From contig OMVI01000055.1 of assembly GCA_900314455.1 (NCBI GenBank), forward strand, positions 1-55,580: a stretch of 55,580 bases of DNA. Reading direction: 5' to 3'. The position numbers and the translations under genes are program-made. The stretch's first letter is position 1. Every line of letters begins with the position of its first letter. Shown piece after piece: positions 43,436-52,152 of this stretch. The notes under the pieces are model-generated. The model saw only the letters and a program-made list of their open reading frames with translations. It did not search any database and was not told the origin of the DNA. The DNA comes from an uncultured Prevotella sp. Lineage in GTDB: Bacteria > Bacteroidota > Bacteroidia > Bacteroidales > Bacteroidaceae.

Positions 43436-44238
43436 CAGATAACTGTTTTTTCAATATCAGACAACTGTATATTTCATGACAGTCAGTATGGCATCCGGCA
43501 TTTGGTTCGTCCAAATGCCAATGCCATTCCATAATACGCACAATCTATTTCTTTTATTGGTTGTTTAAGTTTGCAGGGGAGTCATGCCGTGAGGCACCGC
43601 TCTCCTTTTATTATTGATAATCAACCCTTTATCAAAGTTTATCATCACCCCTCACCGCATATCGCCGCCAATCTCATCCCTACAAGGGATAAAATAGGGA
43701 TAATTTTACATCAACCAGTATTGAAGACCATAATAAGACTCAGAACCCATAGAACTTTAAATTGCGACTCTACTTTTCAGCATGTGCGCAAACAACAAGA
43801 CGACTGTTCTCGGTTGAAAAATTATTTTCACTTTTTTGACCAAAAACATTTCTAATTAATAAATTTTTCGTGAGTTTGCAACTGCGAACCGTACATTCCA
43901 TCTTTCCGGTCGATTGCAAGGAAGCAGAGACCCGTAGGTAGGAAGGAAGCCAAGAGTTGGTAAATATTTCTGTAATCTCAAATGGGGGCATAGCAGAAAG
44001 AGCATTGTGTGGGCAATAAAGAAATGATTGACGTTTCCTTTCAAGTCCCTTATTGAGCTCATTAGTGCAACCGTTTGCACATCAATGAAATCAAAAAAGA
44101 AAGGGGAAAAGGACAACGATAAAAGTAAATTGATAACTTTGCAATCAAATACAATAACCAACTGATATTAAGGATATAACTCCAGATATACATTCCGCCT
44201 GCAACGACATTGACGGAAGGACCTAATAAACAATAACA
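43436..44238. other. 800-base gene-free region after glnN
   Basis: No convincing gene. A compound hairpin at 43489-43527 consists of inner GGCATTTGG/CCAAATGCC and outer ATGGCAT/ATGCCAT, likely the glnN 3' end. A weaker hairpin with GCC/GGC inside lies at 43576-43611 before a T-rich run. A TAACTTTG box at 44134-44141 is the probable amylase promoter, with no clear -33 box. Confidence 0.6.
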
Positions 44239-46008
44239 ATGAAGAAACTTCTAACATTTTTTGCAACCGTTTTCGCATCATCAGCACTCACTGTTCAGGC
44301 TGCCGGATGGCCCGACAACTATAGCGGCGTAATGCTCCAGGCATTCTACTGGGACAGCTACAACGATACGCAGTGGACCAACCTCACCTCCAAGGCTGAC
44401 GAGCTTTCGAAATACTATAATCTGGTTTGGGTACCGCAGAGCGGCTATTGCAACAGCCTCACCAATCAGATGGGCTATGCCGATATCTGGTGGTTCGACC
44501 AGAAGAGCGCATTCGGTACAGCCAGTGAGCTCAAGAATATGATTAGCACGTTCAAGAGCAAAGGTATCGGCACCATAGCCGACGTCGTCATCAACCACAA
44601 AAACGGCAACACCAACTGGTGCGACTTCCCTACGGAGACGTGGGCGGGCCACGGCACGATGACATGGAGCCTCGCCGACATCTGCAACAATGATGACAAC
44701 GGCAAGACAAAGGCAGCCGGCTACAACGTAACGGGCGCCAACGACACCGGTATCGACTTCAACGGTTGCCGCGACTTGGACCACACGAGCGCCAACGTGC
44801 AGAAGAACGTAAAGCTATACCTCCACTTCCTGCTTGAAGAGATGGGTTATTCAGGTTTCCGCTACGACATGACGGGCGGCTACGACCCTAAGTACACCAA
44901 GCTGTACAACGAGGACGCGAAGCCGACTTACAGCGTTGGCGAATACTGGATGTCGGACGGTCTCGCCGGACTTCAGAAGTGGATAAACAACACCGGCAAG
45001 ACTTCAGCCGCATTCGACTTCCAGCTCAAGTGGCTCATTAACAACGCATTCAACAACGACAGCTGGAATCTCCTCAAGTCGTACACCACACAGAGCCTCA
45101 TCGGAAGCGGCTACAGCCAGTACGCCGTGACGTTCACCGACAACCACGACACCAACCGCGACGGCTCGCAGATGCTGAAGAAGAACATCGAGGCTGCCAA
45201 CGCATACATCCTAACCATGCCGGGAACGCCGTGCGTGTTCCTCTCCCACTGGAAATCGTACAAGAAACCGATTGAGAAAATGATTCTCGCACGCAAGATT
45301 GCAGGCGTTACCAACACCAGTCCGGTAGTTTCCTCAACCGGAGAGACCAACGGCTACAGCGTCGTCGTCAAGGGAACGAAGGGCAACATCCTCCTTTGCC
45401 TGGGCACAACGACTGCCAACACAACGGGATATCAGCTTGCCGTGGAGGGCGAGAACTATAAGATGTATGTTTCGAACGGTCTCGACATAACCTCAATAAA
45501 GGATGTTGACAAACAGGCCGACGATGCAGTGACGTTGCCATCGTGCGCCAAGCCGGTGACTGACGCCAAGTATTACGCTTACTTTGAGAAACCGTCGAAC
45601 TGGCCTTCCACAATCAATGTATGGGCATGGGACGGCAGTGTCAACGTCTACAGTACATGGCCGGGCTCTTCGGCAGATGTTACAGTAGCCGGAAAGAACG
45701 AGAAGAACGGCAACACCGTCTACCTCTGGAAGTACAACGGCTCAAAGACTGTGAGCAAGATTATCTTCAACGGAGGCAGCGACGCCAACAAGACAGCCGA
45801 CTTCGAGTTTAAGAACGGCAACTACTACACCATCTCCGGACTCTACGGCAACGTCAACAGCTCGACGACGGGCATTGAGAGAGTGAGCACGCAGAGCCAG
45901 ACGGAGCCATCGAAGGTATGGTACACCATCTCGGGAATACGTCTTAACGGAGAGCCTACACAAAGAGGTATCTACATACATAACGGAAAGAAATTGGTTA
46001 TTAGATAG
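44239..46008 (+). CDS. Secreted GH13 alpha-amylase with T9SS-like C-terminal tail
   Basis: 589 residues with a signal peptide ending VQAAG. Catalytic motifs of GH13 are DVVINH (115-120), GFRYD with nucleophile Asp210, GEYW with acid Glu235, and FTDNHD with Asp304. Residues about 440-545 form a starch-binding-like module (YYAYFEKPSNWPSTINVWAW). The last 30 residues (VWYTISGIRLNGEPTQRGIY, then IHNGKKLVIR) resemble the short type IX secretion sorting tail of Prevotella. The enzyme would cut starch outside the cell or on its surface. It stands alone, with a terminator after it and no SusCD pair nearby. Confidence 0.94.
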   Translation: MKKLLTFFATVFASSALTVQAAGWPDNYSGVMLQAFYWDSYNDTQWTNLTSKADELSKYYNLVWVPQSGYCNSLTNQMGYADIWWFDQKSAFGTASELKNMISTFKSKGIGTIADVVINHKNGNTNWCDFPTETWAGHGTMTWSLADICNNDDNGKTKAAGYNVTGANDTGIDFNGCRDLDHTSANVQKNVKLYLHFLLEEMGYSGFRYDMTGGYDPKYTKLYNEDAKPTYSVGEYWMSDGLAGLQKWINNTGKTSAAFDFQLKWLINNAFNNDSWNLLKSYTTQSLIGSGYSQYAVTFTDNHDTNRDGSQMLKKNIEAANAYILTMPGTPCVFLSHWKSYKKPIEKMILARKIAGVTNTSPVVSSTGETNGYSVVVKGTKGNILLCLGTTTANTTGYQLAVEGENYKMYVSNGLDITSIKDVDKQADDAVTLPSCAKPVTDAKYYAYFEKPSNWPSTINVWAWDGSVNVYSTWPGSSADVTVAGKNEKNGNTVYLWKYNGSKTVSKIIFNGGSDANKTADFEFKNGNYYTISGLYGNVNSSTTGIERVSTQSQTEPSKVWYTISGIRLNGEPTQRGIYIHNGKKLVIR

Positions 46009-46065
46009 GTTTTGGTAATTAAAGATTGTTTTTAGATTTTTTGGAACACTAATTTTGAAATTCAG

Positions 46066-46102
46066 CAAGAAGGGGCAAGTGATTGTCCCTTCTTGTGTTT
46101 TT
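46066..46102 (+). terminator. Terminator of the amylase gene
   Basis: CAAGAAGGGGCAA (46066-46078) pairs with TTGTCCCTTCTTG (46083-46095), with one mismatch, followed by a T run. Confidence 0.9.
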
Positions 46103-46138
46103 ATATTCATCCGACATTTGGAGGGACGGGAGAAGCCA

Positions 46139-47557
46139 CTAATCCTCGAGCACGAACATGAATGCCTTGTGGCTGATATACAAGTAGGCGGGGAAGACGA
46201 TGAAGTCGGTGAGTAGCCACGAAGCAGGATAGATGACCATCAACTGCTCAAAACCGGGCCATATCGGGTGAATGGTGAAAATCCAAATCAAACGGAAGAC
46301 ACACGTACCGAACACCGTCATGAGCGCCGGCTGTAGCGAATAGCCGAGTCCACGCATAGCTGACGCCGGTATTTCGTAGAACGCCGCAATCCACTGAGTT
46401 GTCATCGTGACAGCAATACGAAGCTTGGCGAAATGGGCAACCTCCGCATCCGTAGTGAAGAAACGGAGGAAAAAGTCGTCGCCGAAGAACAGTATCATAT
46501 TGCCGATGAGCGTCGCAGCGGCACCGCAGATAAGGCAGATGCGGAATATCCGCTTGCATCTGTCGACCTTTCCGGCACCGTAGTTCTGTCCCATGAACGT
46601 CACGCAGGCTCCGCTGAAGGCATTCAGGAGGAAGTAGCAGTAAGCATCGAAGATTTGAGAAGCTGACGCACCAGCCATTGCCGATGAGCCGTAGCTGTTG
46701 ATAGCTGACTGTACGAAGATGTTGCTGAAAGAGAACACCATGCCCTGGATGCCCGCCGGAATTCCTATCTGCAAGATTCGCTTCAGCTCAACGCCGTAGA
46801 TACGAAGGTGGCGGTAGTCCAAACGGAACGGCCCCTGTTCCCTTCTCAACAGGTAGACGACGGCTATTGCAGAGAAAACGTAGGCTCCATCGTTGGCGAT
46901 TCCCACTCCGACGACGCTCATTTTGAAGACGATAACGGTGACAAGAGCCACCGCCGTGTTTATGACACCTGCTATTATTAATATGTATAGCGGTCGTCGC
47001 GTGTCGCCTTTGCTTCGAAGTATGGACGCGCCGAAGTTGTAAACCATGAAGAACGGAGAGCCTACGAACCAAATCCGCAGGTAGGTGATGGCATCGTCGA
47101 TGACATTCGCCGGTGTTCCCATTGCCCTTAGGGCAAGCGGAGCTAACAGAAGTCCGATGAGCAAGAGCAGGATTCCGTTGATAATCGACAAGAGCATCGT
47201 GGTGCTGACAGCATGCCTTATAGCCACGTTGTTATACTGCCCGATGTGGTTGGACAGTATCACGTTGGCTCCAACCGACATTCCGATGAACAGATTGATA
47301 CAAAGATTGATAAGAAACGTGTTGGCTCCGACCGCCGCCATTGCCTCCGAGCTTGCGAACCGACCGACGACCATGACGTCAACGGAGTTGAACAGCTGCT
47401 CCAACACTCCACTCAGGGCGAACGGCATGGCAAACATAAGTATCTTGCCAAGCAGCGGCCCGTGAAGCATATCAATCTCGTTCTTCCGTGGTCGGGCTGC
47501 CGCTACAGCCCCTACCCTATCTTTATTATCTTTATGTTGTATCTCTTCGTTATCCAT
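46139..47557 (-). CDS. MATE family efflux transporter
   Basis: 472 residues with about 12 membrane helices. The start of the fold is GPLLGKILMFAMPFALSGVLEQLFNSVDVMV-like, and the second half repeats it (RILQIGIPAGIQGMVFSFSNIF region). The N-terminal 30 residues are charged and cytoplasmic. It likely exports cationic drugs or metabolites using a Na+ or H+ gradient; the substrate cannot be told. A -7-type box TACCTTTG lies upstream (47609-47616, minus strand). Confidence 0.93.
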   Translation of the reverse strand: MDNEEIQHKDNKDRVGAVAAARPRKNEIDMLHGPLLGKILMFAMPFALSGVLEQLFNSVDVMVVGRFASSEAMAAVGANTFLINLCINLFIGMSVGANVILSNHIGQYNNVAIRHAVSTTMLLSIINGILLLLIGLLLAPLALRAMGTPANVIDDAITYLRIWFVGSPFFMVYNFGASILRSKGDTRRPLYILIIAGVINTAVALVTVIVFKMSVVGVGIANDGAYVFSAIAVVYLLRREQGPFRLDYRHLRIYGVELKRILQIGIPAGIQGMVFSFSNIFVQSAINSYGSSAMAGASASQIFDAYCYFLLNAFSGACVTFMGQNYGAGKVDRCKRIFRICLICGAAATLIGNMILFFGDDFFLRFFTTDAEVAHFAKLRIAVTMTTQWIAAFYEIPASAMRGLGYSLQPALMTVFGTCVFRLIWIFTIHPIWPGFEQLMVIYPASWLLTDFIVFPAYLYISHKAFMFVLED

Positions 47558-47758
47558 ACGTTATCCCTTGCAAGCCATCAAAAAGGCGAATAGGCTCAAA
47601 ATGAAGTGCAAAGGTATATGTTTTCACCTATAAAGTGGTTTTCTTAAAAGTCAATTGTATTTTACTCAGAAGTTTTCTGTCACCTTTTCTCTTTGTACCA
47701 GACAAGCAGATAGAGAAGTAACGCAATGAACGTGACCGACTCCGACAATTTCACAAGT

Positions 47759-49198
47759 TTACCCGAACAGTGCGCGCAGGGCTTCCTCGACTTTGCGTAC
47801 GGGATGCAACTGAATGTCGAACTTCGACGTGTCGAGTCCCTGAAGATTATAATGGGGTATAATAATATGTGAGAAACCAAGTCGCGCAGCCTCCGAAATG
47901 CGTTGCACGATACGGTCGACGGGACGCACCTCACCGCTCAGTCCGACCTCACCGCACATGCACCAGCCCTGCTCTATCGGTGTATCGACATTGCTCGACA
48001 GTACTGCGGCGATGACACTGAGGTCCATTGCCATGTCGGTGACGCGCAGTCCGCCCGCAATATTCAAGAAGACGTCCTTCTGCATGAGCTTGAAGCCAAC
48101 CCGCTTCTCAAGAACGGCAAGCAGCATGTTGAGCCGCCGCTGGTCGAAACCTGTTGCGGAGCGCTGCGGTGTACCGTAGGCTGCCGACGAGACAAGCGCC
48201 TGTGTCTCAACGAGGAATGGGCGTATGCCTTCAATAGCACTTGAAATGGCAACGCCCGACAGTCCGTCGACATCCTGCGACAGCAGCAACTCGGACGGAT
48301 TGCTGACCTGACGGAGTCCGTCCGACTGCATCTCGTAGATTCCAAGTTCACTGGTTGAGCCAAAGCGGTTCTTCACGGCGCGCAGTATCCGGTACATATA
48401 GTGCTGGTCGCCTTCAAATTGTATGACGGTATCGACGATGTGCTCGAGTATCTTAGGTCCTGCAAGAGTTCCCTCCTTGTTGATATGGCCGATGAGGATA
48501 ACAGGCACGCCGCTCGTCTTGGCAAACCGCAACAACGCCGACGCACACTCGCGGACTTGCGAGATACTGCCCGGCGACGACTCGGCGGCACTCGTCGATA
48601 TTGTCTGAATGGAGTCGATGACTACTACTTCGGGGTTTACCTTCTTGATATTCTCGAATATCGACTCAAGTGAAGTTTCGGAGAGGATAAGCAGATGGCT
48701 GTCGGCGTCAGTTTGACTGCCCGCCGACTGCGCATTGGCAACTGAGGACTTAAGCCTCTCGGCACGCATCTTAATCTGATGAGGGCTTTCCTCTCCGCTG
48801 ACGTAGAGCACCCGCTGCGGAAGGGTAAGGACAGTTTGCAGGACGAGAGTAGACTTTCCGATACCCGGTTCGCCACCAAGCAGAACGATACTGCCGGGCA
48901 CAAGGCCGCCACCGAGGACGCGGTTGAGCTCGCCGTCGTGCATGTCGATGCGCGGCTCGTCGCCGGCAGGGATGTCACGGAGGTGGAGCGGGCGGCCCTC
49001 GCTGGAGGAATGGCCTACGGAACGGAGAGCCGCGGCGGTGCCAAGGGCAGTGTCACGAGCCACATTCTGCGGTTTCGGTGCGGCAATACGCACTTCCCTG
49101 AACGTGTTCCACTGCCCGCAATTAGGGCATTTTCCTATCCACTTGGGCGAGTCGTAGCCGCAGTTCTCACAAACGTATGCTATCTTATCCTTAGCCAT
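47759..49198 (-). CDS. radA: DNA repair protein RadA
   Basis: 479 residues, full-length RadA/Sms, a RecA-like branch-migration helicase. The zinc finger is CENCGYDSPKWIGKCPNC. The Walker A motif is GGEPGIGKSTLV, the RadA-specific motif is KNRFGSTSELG, and the C-terminal part is the Lon-like domain with LNIAGGLRVTDMAMDLSVIA. It lies 11 bases after the alcohol dehydrogenase gene, so the two may be co-transcribed. Confidence 0.97.
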   Translation of the reverse strand: MAKDKIAYVCENCGYDSPKWIGKCPNCGQWNTFREVRIAAPKPQNVARDTALGTAAALRSVGHSSSEGRPLHLRDIPAGDEPRIDMHDGELNRVLGGGLVPGSIVLLGGEPGIGKSTLVLQTVLTLPQRVLYVSGEESPHQIKMRAERLKSSVANAQSAGSQTDADSHLLILSETSLESIFENIKKVNPEVVVIDSIQTISTSAAESSPGSISQVRECASALLRFAKTSGVPVILIGHINKEGTLAGPKILEHIVDTVIQFEGDQHYMYRILRAVKNRFGSTSELGIYEMQSDGLRQVSNPSELLLSQDVDGLSGVAISSAIEGIRPFLVETQALVSSAAYGTPQRSATGFDQRRLNMLLAVLEKRVGFKLMQKDVFLNIAGGLRVTDMAMDLSVIAAVLSSNVDTPIEQGWCMCGEVGLSGEVRPVDRIVQRISEAARLGFSHIIIPHYNLQGLDTSKFDIQLHPVRKVEEALRALFG

Positions 49199-49209
49199 TA
49201 ATCAGAATT

Positions 49210-50403
49210 TTAGTGATTGGCGAGGCGGTATATTGCCGTCATATCGTCGGTCTTGATGGTCATAATACTACCAAGCGTCATCGTTCCGCCACGGCTTGCC
49301 TTGTCGACCATGTCCGCAATCTCTTCGTCGGTAACGGTTCTGCCGAGGAGTTCCTTTATGCTTGTCGGCATGCCGATGTCGTGGTAGAAGCGTTCCATTG
49401 CACGGACACCCATCTCGGCAGTGCCCTCAGGGTCGTTAAAGTCGTTCTCCACGCCCATGACATTGACGGCGAAGCGAACGAAACGGGGAACGTTGTCGCT
49501 GTTGCTCATGACGTAGCGTGCCCACGACGGCCACAAAGCGGCAAGGCCGGCACCGTGGGTGACATTGAACTTGGCGCTGAGCTCGTGCTCAAGGCGATGG
49601 GTAGCGAAGTCCTTCTCTAAGCCGCATTCCATCAGGTTGTTGTGCGACAGGCTGCCTGCCCACATTATCTGAGCGCGGGAGCGGTAGTCGTCAGGTGTCT
49701 CAAGGACTTTGTATGTGCACTCCTTGACGGTGCGCAGCAATGCCTCTGCAAGGTTATCAGTAAGCGTCATGTCCTGATATTTCGAGAAATAGCGCTCCAT
49801 GGTGTGCATCATAATATCGGTGCAACCGGCAGCTGTCTGATAAGGAGGCAGCGTGAAGGTGCGGCACGGGTTCATAACGGCGAAGCGGCAACGGCACAAA
49901 TCGCTGTTGAAGCCACGCTTGATGAGTCCGTCGTCCTTGGTGATAACGCACGAGTCGCTCATCTCGGAGCCCGCAGCCGGTATGGTCAGCACTGCACCGA
50001 CATGGACGACTTCCTTCGGTTTGGCCTTGCCATCCCAGAAGTCCCACACGTCGCCATCGTAAGGGATACCGTATCCGATAGCCTTTGAGGAGTCGATGAC
50101 GGAGCCTCCGCCGACTGCAATGATGAAGTCGACGCCTTCGGCACGGCAGAGTTCAATGCCTTTGTAAACCATTGACAGCAACGGGTTTGGCACTACGCCA
50201 CCCAAGTCGACGTATGGTATGTCTTCCTTCTCGAGCATATCGTGTATCTCGCCTATCAGTCCGCTGCGAACGGCTGAGCCACCGCCATAGTGGATAAGCA
50301 CTTTCGTTCCGCCGTACTGGCGTATCAGCTCTGGTATCTTTTCTTCCGACTGCCGTCCGAACACAACGCGTGTCGGGGCACAATAGTTAAAATCCTTAAT
50401 CAT
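49210..50403 (-). CDS. Iron-containing alcohol dehydrogenase (butanol dehydrogenase-like)
   Basis: 397 residues of the group III alcohol dehydrogenase family. The NAD(P)-binding GGGSVIDSSKAIGYG motif and the metal-ligand segment (DIMMHTMERYFSKYQ, then HRLEHELSAKFNVTHGAGLA) with its His residues are visible. The length and layout match YqhD/BdhA-type enzymes, which reduce aldehydes with NADPH or NADH. A TAAATTTG box lies upstream at 50451-50458 (minus strand). Confidence 0.93.
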   Translation of the reverse strand: MIKDFNYCAPTRVVFGRQSEEKIPELIRQYGGTKVLIHYGGGSAVRSGLIGEIHDMLEKEDIPYVDLGGVVPNPLLSMVYKGIELCRAEGVDFIIAVGGGSVIDSSKAIGYGIPYDGDVWDFWDGKAKPKEVVHVGAVLTIPAAGSEMSDSCVITKDDGLIKRGFNSDLCRCRFAVMNPCRTFTLPPYQTAAGCTDIMMHTMERYFSKYQDMTLTDNLAEALLRTVKECTYKVLETPDDYRSRAQIMWAGSLSHNNLMECGLEKDFATHRLEHELSAKFNVTHGAGLAALWPSWARYVMSNSDNVPRFVRFAVNVMGVENDFNDPEGTAEMGVRAMERFYHDIGMPTSIKELLGRTVTDEEIADMVDKASRGGTMTLGSIMTIKTDDMTAIYRLANH

Positions 50404-50615
50404 TTTCTGTATCTTCGTTTAAGGTTATATGGTCGTATTTTTACAGTCAAGTGCAAATTTACTAAATGTTTTTGTAACTGCGTAACATTCCTTTGTTAAG
50501 TTTTTTAAATGTGCATAATATCGGTTTCCCGCACAATTGCATGTCCCTGGCGCTATGCCCTTTTGCACGAACAACACGATAAACATAAGATTTGCGTCTC
50601 AGTCGTGGCATCGAA

Positions 50616-50681
50616 CATCTATGTGAGGTTATCGAAAATTAAACCTATTCGAGGTTTGTGGATGTTATCACTTTAAATGTC
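50616..50681 (-). repeat. Element I copy 4, diverged
   Basis: On the minus strand GACATTTAAAGTGATAAC, then AACCTCGAATAGGTT and TCGATAACCTCACATAG parallel copy 2 at 11331-11410 in order and spacing, with many changes. The AACCTC hairpin core is kept; the outer pairing is lost. Confidence 0.55.
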
Positions 50682-50711
50682 AAACTGGCGAATTTTCTTT
50701 ACACAATTACC

Positions 50712-50848
50712 AAAGATGATGTTTTGTGTCGCGAAAGCTTATCTTTTGAACTGCGAAACCTTATCTTTTGAAACGCCAAACCTTAGGTTTTGCAAGCCCA
50801 AAGCAGCCGTTTTGCGGGGGCATTGATAGTCAATAAATTACAGAGACA
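50712..50848 (+). repeat. Element II copy C: five 22-nt units with anchor
   Basis: Units at 50712-50733, 50734-50755, 50756-50777, 50778-50799 and 50800-50821, each exactly 22 bases and starting with AAAG or AAACC, with TTTTG at positions 11-15 of each. The 27-base anchor is 50822-50848 (ATTGATAGTCAATAAA, then CAGAGACA). Confidence 0.88.
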
Positions 50849-50900
50849 TAAATTGGAATATCGAAAAAGAAAAATGCTGACAAGGTCTACTTAAAGCCAA

Positions 50901-51211
50901 CCCAAGCCCTCCCGAACGGGAGGGATGTTTGGTCACTATGATAAACTCTTGCGCAAAGTACGGACTGACAAAGGAAAAGATTTTCGACTTCCGATGTTTA
51001 GCTACTATGATAAGCTCTTGCGCCCGTCCTCCTTTCATCCACTCTTCTATCCCAATCTATTCATTCTATCAAAGTCTATCCCACATCCTCAAGTCTTTCC
51101 AAACATCCCTCCCGTGCGGGAGGCCCTGGGCTGGTTTGGAGTGGTCCTGCTGTTCGGGAGGAGCTTGGGTAGGCTTTGAGTGGTCCTACTTGTTCAAGTG
51201 GGCTTGGATAG
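50901..51211. repeat. Element III cluster with inverted and tandem copies
   Basis: CCCAAGCCCTCCCGAACGGG starts a copy at 50901-50954. A second partial copy (GATGTTTAGCTACTATGA, 50993-51023) follows. An inverted partner, CCAAACATCCCTCCCGTGC, lies at 51099-51130 and matches the first copy at 27 of 32 positions. Then two tandem units of about 40 bases (51133-51172 and 51173-51211), both with GAGTGGTCCT, complete the cluster. Confidence 0.75.
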
Positions 51212-51233
51212 GCTGGAAATTATACCGAAAGAA

Positions 51234-51265
51234 TTTGCATAAATGGGAAAGATTTATTAACTTTG
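51234..51265 (+). promoter_or_regulatory. Promoter for the surface-sugar cluster
   Basis: TTTG (51234-51237), 20 bases, TAACTTTG (51258-51265), about 90 bases before the first gene. Confidence 0.75.
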
Positions 51266-51356
51266 CCCATTACAAACGCCTTATCTTCATACGAAGACTA
51301 CTGGATATCAGGGCTATGTACTTGATAAGGAACAGAAAACAAACTATTTACACGCC

Positions 51357-51704
51357 GTGTCTACACTTGATGCGGTGACCCCAAGAAGTGCATTGTACGG
51401 ACTTTCAGAAAAGAATATTACTGAGTTGAGAGGCATACTTGCTTCGTTTCCTCATATAGAGACAGCTATTATCTTCGGTTCCCATGCAAGAGGCGACTAC
51501 CGCAGAGGCTCCGACATAGACTTGTCTCTGAAAGGCAAAGACCTGACTTTCACCGACATAGCCTGGCTAGACGCAAAGTTGGAGGACTCGTACATTCCTT
51601 ATTTCTTCGATACGAATATTTATTCTACGCTGAGAAACAAGGAGTTGCAGGCCAACATAGACCGTGACGGCAAGGTGATTTACAAGAAAGAAGTACACAA
51701 CTGA
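51357..51704 (+). CDS. MNT-type minimal nucleotidyltransferase
   Basis: 115 residues. The nucleotidyltransferase motif GSHARGDYRRGSDIDLSL is at residues about 42-59, including the GS and DxD metal-binding pair. Such proteins often pair with HEPN-domain toxins as AMP-transferring antitoxins, but no HEPN gene is adjacent here. A GTG at 51357 is the likely start; the same frame stays open upstream, so the start is uncertain. Its stop TGA is directly followed by the GtrA ATG, implying coupled translation. Confidence 0.8.
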   Translation: MSTLDAVTPRSALYGLSEKNITELRGILASFPHIETAIIFGSHARGDYRRGSDIDLSLKGKDLTFTDIAWLDAKLEDSYIPYFFDTNIYSTLRNKELQANIDRDGKVIYKKEVHN

Positions 51705-52136
51705 ATGCGGAAGTTGCAGGAATTAGTAAGCAAACTGTTTGTAAACAGCACGAACAACCTGCTAACGCAATTGTTCAGGTACGTCTTCGTGGGCGGAATA
51801 GCCTTCGTGGTCGACTTCGGACTGCTGTTCGCACTTACCGAGTACCTGCACTTATACTACATCGTTTCAGCCACAATATCCTTCATTGCCGGACTCCTTA
51901 CCAACTATCTGCTAGCCACGGCATGGATATTCAAGAACCCGAAGATAAAGAACCGCACGGGAGAGTTCATCGCCTACGCGCTAATCGGGGTCGTCGGACT
52001 GCTGCTGAACAACGCAATTCTCTATCTGCTGACATCCATTATCGGCATCTACTACCTTCTGTCGAAGATTATAACGGCGGCAATCGTAATGCTGTACAAT
52101 TTCTTCGGACGGAGACTTCTATACAGAAACAAATAA
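51705..52136 (+). CDS. GtrA family membrane protein
   Basis: 143 residues with four membrane helices (YVFVGGIAFVVDFGLLFAL, IVSATISFIAGLLTNYLLA, FIAYALIGVVGLLLNNAIL and IITAAIVMLYNFFGRR). The plan matches GtrA proteins, which are thought to flip or help transfer polyprenyl-linked sugars for surface polysaccharides. It lies directly after the MNT gene and 16 bases before the flavoprotein gene. Confidence 0.92.
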   Translation: MRKLQELVSKLFVNSTNNLLTQLFRYVFVGGIAFVVDFGLLFALTEYLHLYYIVSATISFIAGLLTNYLLATAWIFKNPKIKNRTGEFIAYALIGVVGLLLNNAILYLLTSIIGIYYLLSKIITAAIVMLYNFFGRRLLYRNK

Positions 52137-52152
52137 GGACTAACAACTCTCA

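Larger units (their letters stand above)
50404..51356. other. 950-base gene-free stretch packed with repeat elements
   Basis: Contains the ADH -7 box, a diverged Element I copy (50616-50681), Element II copy C (50712-50848), clustered Element III sequences (50901-51211) and the promoter of the next gene. Reading frames across the Element III cluster are open but repetitive and not convincing. Confidence 0.8.

Noticed and set aside
43571-43855. Possible small gene of 94 codons after glnN
   Set aside because: No ribosome site, no family resemblance, and it crosses hairpin-forming AT-rich DNA.
46111-46122. CCGACATTTGG after the amylase as another Element I copy
   Set aside because: Only the first nine or so bases match; the hairpin core is absent.
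50712-50821. The 22-base arrays as a CRISPR
   Set aside because: Units touch one another with no unique spacers, are too variable, and no cas gene is present.
50929-51378. Open frame of 149 codons as a gene
   Set aside because: It is made of Element III repeats, has unusual Trp/Ser composition and no ribosome site, and it runs over the promoter of the next gene.
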